From assembly GCA_002887195.1 (NCBI GenBank), contig PJAB01001755.1:1-12404 (forward strand): 12,404 bases of DNA, written 5' to 3'. The translations under genes were made by a program, and so were the position numbers. Each line of letters starts with the position of its first letter. Position 1 is the stretch's first letter. The notes under the pieces were generated by a model that worked only from the letters and a program-made list of their open reading frames with translations, did no database searches and was not told where the DNA came from. This document shows, piece after piece, positions 8,616-12,404 of this stretch. Source of the DNA: Chrysochromulina parva (lineage: Eukaryota > Haptophyta > Prymnesiales > Chrysochromulinaceae).

Positions 8616-10760
8616 ATGCGTGGTGGCTCCCCTGCCGTCCCGAGCGTCAATCCGGCGATCTGGTCGCTCGTGCTGCTAACCTGCTTGGCTGTGTGTAGAT
8701 CCCTTTCTGGCGGTTTGGACAGAGGCCTTTCAGGCAGCGACATCGGCCGACGTCTGTACGCGCCCGAGCAGGAGTACCATGAGGACCGTGGCGGTCACAG
8801 TATCGACCATGAGCGGGCTCGAGCACCGCGAGGCGGCGGACGAGGATCCGGCAAAGGAGGACGTGGCTTGCGCGATCATCATAACAGCAGCACTCCTCTT
8901 GGCGACTTCTGGGCAAGGATCACCAACCAGAAGCTACAGGTATCTAACCCACCGGTCGATAACGTCACCACCATCGATTCATGGCTCACCGGCGCCAAGA
9001 AGGGCTTCTGCGGGCACACGATCGCCGGATCGCTTCATGAGTGTCGAACGTCGTCTGTGCGTGGGTCGATTGGCCTCTCCATGCAAGCGGCGCGCTCCCT
9101 CCGGAGCGCCGTGCGCGTGTGTCTGAATGCATGCGCCAAGTGTGAACGCTGCAACTACATCACCGTCAATCCCGAAATGCGCGATTGCTCTTGGTACGCT
9201 ACGTGTGACATGGATCATCTTCTGACCGAGTATAATGGGTTCCTCTCCGGGCCAGCTGTCAAAGCGCGCCACGTTGCCCCATCACGCGCGGCTACATCAC
9301 GCGGGCCCGCATCCCCCGCCGTCGTCCCCGAGCCCCAGGAGGTGATCCTTTGCATGCACATGGAGAAGACGGCGGGCACCGTCGCGCGATCGTGGTTTGA
9401 GCAGCACGGGTGGCAAAAGACGAGCTACTGTGTGGGCATATCAACCGTGCAAGGTGAACTGATCAAGTTGCTCACGGCGAACCACAAGCGCATCTTTGTG
9501 GAGCATCACTGCGCCCTCGACTGGTAAGCGCACACGCGCCCGCAGCCCGCGCCCGCCTGCAACCCGTTCACTGTTGACAGTTGCTTTCCCTTCCTTTTCT
9601 GCTCGGATCTCAGGGGCGCCCCCCGAGAACTGCAGACCACCATCAGAGAGTACGAAGCTGTATCCGGCCGCCGCGTGCGCTTCCGATCTTTCACACTCCT
9701 TCGGTCACCGCTGGCTCTCGCGCATTCTCAATTCACCTATTGGCACCATGCTTCCGCGGTGCCTCGCCAGCTCTTCTATCAGCTCTCGCCCGAGTTGGTC
9801 TTCTACCGAGACACCCTTAAGCTGATCAACGATCGGGGACCTGTTTGCAGCGACGAATCCTCTACAACAGGCGGCTTGTTTCTCAATTTGCCGCTCGAGA
9901 AGAGAGGGAACGACCGCGTGTGCTCCGCAGGGCCGTGGCAAGTGCTCTGTCAACAGTTGATACTCGCCCTGGTGACATCCGAGGAAATGCGTAAACAGCA
10001 AGGATGGTTCCATGTGGAAGAAGATTTCCTCAGGCACAACGCCCAGCTGCTCGCGGCACACGATGGGAATGCAACCGCTCCACTGAACGCGGCGTTGTGG
10101 CGTCGGTCGTGCTCCAACCGAGACCTTAACAAGACCGCAACATCTGTAGCTGCAGTAGCTCCAGACGCCCCGTACGCTGAGCTTGAAGCCGTCCTGGCCG
10201 GTATGTGCCCTGCGCTGCGGCTCAAGGTGTTGCAGATCACTGGATGCTTAGTCGATCGTGCGAGGCGTGTGGAGAAGAAGATGCTCGAGGTGGGCTGCGA
10301 TGGAGTAATTCGACAGGCGTTTGATCGCCTCGATCAGCTCAGCCATGTGCTGTTCATGGACGCGTTCAAGTTTTCGTTGGAGCATGCATTTGAAATGGCA
10401 GCACGCGGAGCTGACCAGCGAGATGTCAACACGACACAGCCGAGCAAGCTCTTGCGGACCAACATTGGCATCACCGCTGATCCGTTCATAGCGAGCGAAA
10501 TCGAGCCATTCAATCGATGCTCCAATCGCTTCTGTGCGTATCATGACAAACCTGCGCCTAACGCGATCAAAACTGACGCCCTCTGCCCGTTTGTGTGTGC
10601 AGATGGGGAGGCGTTCGCCAAATACACGGCGCGCGTTCCGCACTTTGAGGTGTTGCGCGAATTGGACTTGCTGAAGTCGCCAATCAATGGCCAGGTCCGT
10701 GAGGCCGGCCAAGACAATGCTCATGTACCAACTGGCCAAGGTGAAACACCTGTGTGGTAA
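8616..10760 (+). CDS. Membrane-anchored sulfotransferase-like protein with N-terminal cysteine-rich module (2 exons)
   Basis: Exons are 8616-9523 and 9614-10760, giving 684 residues. I chose ATG 8616 because it has G at -3 and places a hydrophobic signal anchor at residues 14-27; an in-frame ATG at 8469 with a weaker context would add 49 residues. After a Gly/Arg-rich linker, residues 123-197 form a cysteine-rich module (Cys132, 143, 169, 173, 176, 179, 191, 197) with CNYITVNPEMRDCSWYATCD near its end, a pattern I associate with secreted algal proteins. HMEKTAGT (248-255) matches the 5'-phosphosulfate-binding loop of sulfotransferases (H.EKTGGT). LLRSPLALAHSQFTY (331-345) matches the 3'-phosphate-binding motif (lREP…S.y.y). 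The predicted role is transfer of sulfate from PAPS to a glycan or protein in the Golgi lumen; the acceptor is unknown. The long C-terminal part (346-684) is not recognised. The 3' end is uncertain because the stop overlaps a donor-like GTAAGT. Confidence 0.8.
9524..9613 (+). other. Intron of the sulfotransferase-like gene
   Basis: 90 nt, donor GTAAGC and acceptor GATCTCAG after a pyrimidine-rich tract (TTTCCCTTCCTTTTCT). Phase 2: TG joins G to make Trp303. Both sides then read in one frame, linking the phosphosulfate loop to the 3'-phosphate motif at the usual order and distance. Confidence 0.85.
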
Positions 10761-11276
10761 GTCCGGTTTGAACATGTCTCGAGGAATGGTATGGAACTAT
10801 GTTTAGCGGCCAGTCGACGCCCGCCGCTGCGCCTGAAAGGTAGCTGCTACCTAAGCGCTTCGCGTATATAGAACAATATAGAACTTTAGAAGTGGTATGA
10901 ACCGAGGACACCAAATGTGCAGGTGCAAGTGTGTTCAACCCGGCAATGTTTTGTGAGACCGTTCGCATGTTCATGGTGGCCGCATGGTCCATGGACCGTT
11001 CGGCTTCCATTTCGGGCTTTTCGGCGTTGTTCCGCAATTCCGAATTCGAATTCCGGAAGCGCAACCGGGAGGACAATGGACATAGAAAGCGGCAAAGGGT
11101 TGAAACTTTTGCAGGCCGAGCCGGTCTCCTCGAGGCCTTGTTATATTAGCGTCGGCCGTTGAACAGCGCCGCACGGGCCTCGGGCCCAATTTCGTGGCCC
11201 GGCCCTGCCGACCCCGACACGCCTGTGTGGCTGTGTGTAGAGATCTGAGTGAAGTAACGGGCCGATCTCCGAGCCA
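10761..11276. other. Intergenic region between genes 2 and 3
   Basis: No convincing gene. A small TATA-like stretch CGTATATAGAACAATATAG lies near 10861-10880. Open frames on both strands are under 130 codons without a known motif. A further 3' exon of gene 2 could fall here. Confidence 0.45.
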
Positions 11277-12404
11277 ATGAGCGCCACTTTCGCCGAAGAG
11301 GAAATCGGCTTAAAGGCCCACGTCACGCCCTTGCAAACGACCCGAAAAAAGGCTCTTTCGCACACGCCCTCTTCGCTGCGCGCCCTGCGCCCAGTCCGGG
11401 CCATCGTGGGCCAGTCGGGCACCTCGAGCGCGCCGCCGCCGCCCCGACGGTCCACTGGCTGCCACTGCGTGATGAGAAGCGGCTCATCGCCGTCCACGGC
11501 GCCCGCAAATGCAGCGGCTGCAGCGCATCCTCAAAGCCCAACAGATGTGGAGCGGCGGCTGGACATGCTGGTGCACGAGGTTGAGGAGCTGGCGCCGTTG
11601 CTTTCCGCGGCCGTGCTGCGTGGCGTCGCAGAACGCATGCAAGCGCTGGTGCACGGCACGCGATTGCGGGAGGCCATGGCCAGCGAGTCGCCGCTCCAAC
11701 CCGAGCACCTCTCGTTTGCGGCTGCTGGCGGTGCGCGCCACATCTGCGAGGACGGCGCCGCGGACGGCAACGATGGGGATTCGGTCGGCTCCCTTGCTGA
11801 CTTTGAGGTGCCGGCTGTGGAGAGCGAGGAGGACCAAGAGCGCGAGGAGCACGAGCAGGTCAGGGTGCACATCGACCCTCGTGCACCCGCGGCACTGGAC
11901 GATGGCATCGCGGGCGACGACGCGTTCCTGCCCGACTGGCTGCGGCCGCGCGAATTCGCAGGCTTCGAGGTCGAGGCCGCTGAATATGCCCAGAGCGAGG
12001 CGGACGAGGCAGACGGTGCGCGCGATCCACGCATGGGCGCGTGGGCACGCGACGACGTGGGCCTTGCGCAGGATGGGCGACGCATGTACTGCGACTATCA
12101 CGACTTGCGCGGCACGTGCCCGCATGCGTGCATGGCGGCCGACATGCTGCAGCAGTCGCGCATCGCCGCGCTCGTCCACAAGCACGAGCGGCTTCGTGCC
12201 CGCAGGTCGCAGAAGGATCCGGACGGCCGCGAGGCGCGGCACGCGCTGTACAAGGCAGTCATCGCGTGGCAGTGGGCGAACCCACTCGGCGCGGAGAACC
12301 GCGTCCGCCTCCCGCGCTGCGTGGAGCACTGCGTGCGTCGCCGGTTCCCGAATCCAATCTGCGGCGAGGGGTGCGACTACTCGGAGGCGTGCGAGCAGTG
12401 CGGA
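11277..12404 (+). CDS. Unrecognised acidic Cys/His-rich protein, 3'-partial
   Basis: One frame is open from 11253 (in-frame stop at 11250) to the end of the window. From ATG 11277 it gives 376 residues with no stop. The start is uncertain: ATG 11472 has the better context (G at -3), and the segment before it is basic and Pro/Ser-rich. Then come a likely helix (90-125), a strongly acidic linker (182-189, ESEEDQEREE), and a Cys/His cluster C272-x2-H275-x5-C281-x-H283-x-C285. Next is a basic helix, then YKAVIAWQWANPLGAENRV (325-343) leading to Cys348, 352, 362, 366, 372 and 375 and an RRRFPNP motif. The frame is not a shadow: its charge pattern and clustered Cys are protein-like, while the long minus-strand frame opposite is Arg/Ala/Ser-biased. 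The W…LG..NR…P.CV…FP pattern loosely resembles the C-terminal part of P2X7-intracellular-domain-like zinc proteins. That is a weak inference, and no function is assigned. Confidence 0.65.
   Translation, partial: MSATFAEEEIGLKAHVTPLQTTRKKALSHTPSSLRALRPVRAIVGQSGTSSAPPPPRRSTGCHCVMRSGSSPSTAPANAAAAAHPQSPTDVERRLDMLVHEVEELAPLLSAAVLRGVAERMQALVHGTRLREAMASESPLQPEHLSFAAAGGARHICEDGAADGNDGDSVGSLADFEVPAVESEEDQEREEHEQVRVHIDPRAPAALDDGIAGDDAFLPDWLRPREFAGFEVEAAEYAQSEADEADGARDPRMGAWARDDVGLAQDGRRMYCDYHDLRGTCPHACMAADMLQQSRIAALVHKHERLRARRSQKDPDGREARHALYKAVIAWQWANPLGAENRVRLPRCVEHCVRRRFPNPICGEGCDYSEACEQCG

Noticed and set aside
10248..10775. Minus-strand open frame of 175 codons
   Set aside because: It lies antisense to the sulfotransferase-like exon 2, whose frame is fixed by splicing and motif continuity.
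11484..12329. Long minus-strand open frame (281 codons)
   Set aside because: It lies opposite the + strand Cys/His-rich gene, is Arg/Ala/His-biased as expected of an antisense shadow in GC-rich DNA, and has no recognisable motif.

Overview
This window looks like nuclear DNA of a eukaryotic microalga or related protist; a haptophyte or pelagophyte/stramenopile is my best guess. The evidence is GT-AG introns of about 90-125 nt interrupting conserved motifs, Kozak-like starts, type II membrane (Golgi-style) enzymes, a cysteine-rich secreted module I associate with such algae, and long GC-rich intergenic stretches full of degenerate repeats. The lineage call is an inference and cannot be settled from this sequence.

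Layout. Bases 1 to about 5000 hold no convincing intact gene. They contain a 14-bp tandem repeat at the very edge, a two-copy repeat with hairpins (396-684), nested inverted repeats (1181-1300), a degenerate direct repeat (2088-2357) and, on the minus strand at about 4515-4935, a decayed leucine-rich-repeat gene fragment whose repeats lie in all three frames. Bases 5113-5400 carry a cluster of a 33-bp G/C-rich repeat plus a 21-bp tandem duplication, just upstream of the first gene.

Three genes lie in the right half, all on the + strand. (1) 5555-6884: a three-exon, 363-residue membrane-anchored sugar O-methyltransferase-like protein. (2) 8616-10760: a two-exon, 684-residue membrane-anchored protein with a cysteine-rich module followed by a sulfotransferase-like domain. 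(3) 11277 to the window end: a long open frame encoding an acidic, Cys/His-rich protein of unknown function that runs off the edge.

Genes 1 and 2 both look like secretory-pathway enzymes that would decorate glycans, one with methyl and one with sulfate groups. They are about 1.7 kb apart on the same strand, which is compatible with a shared role in making surface polysaccharide, but adjacency alone does not prove it. I did not find a clear new defence-like or mobile system. The most unusual items are the repeat cluster upstream of gene 1, the domain fusion in gene 2 and the unrecognised Cys/His protein at the right edge.
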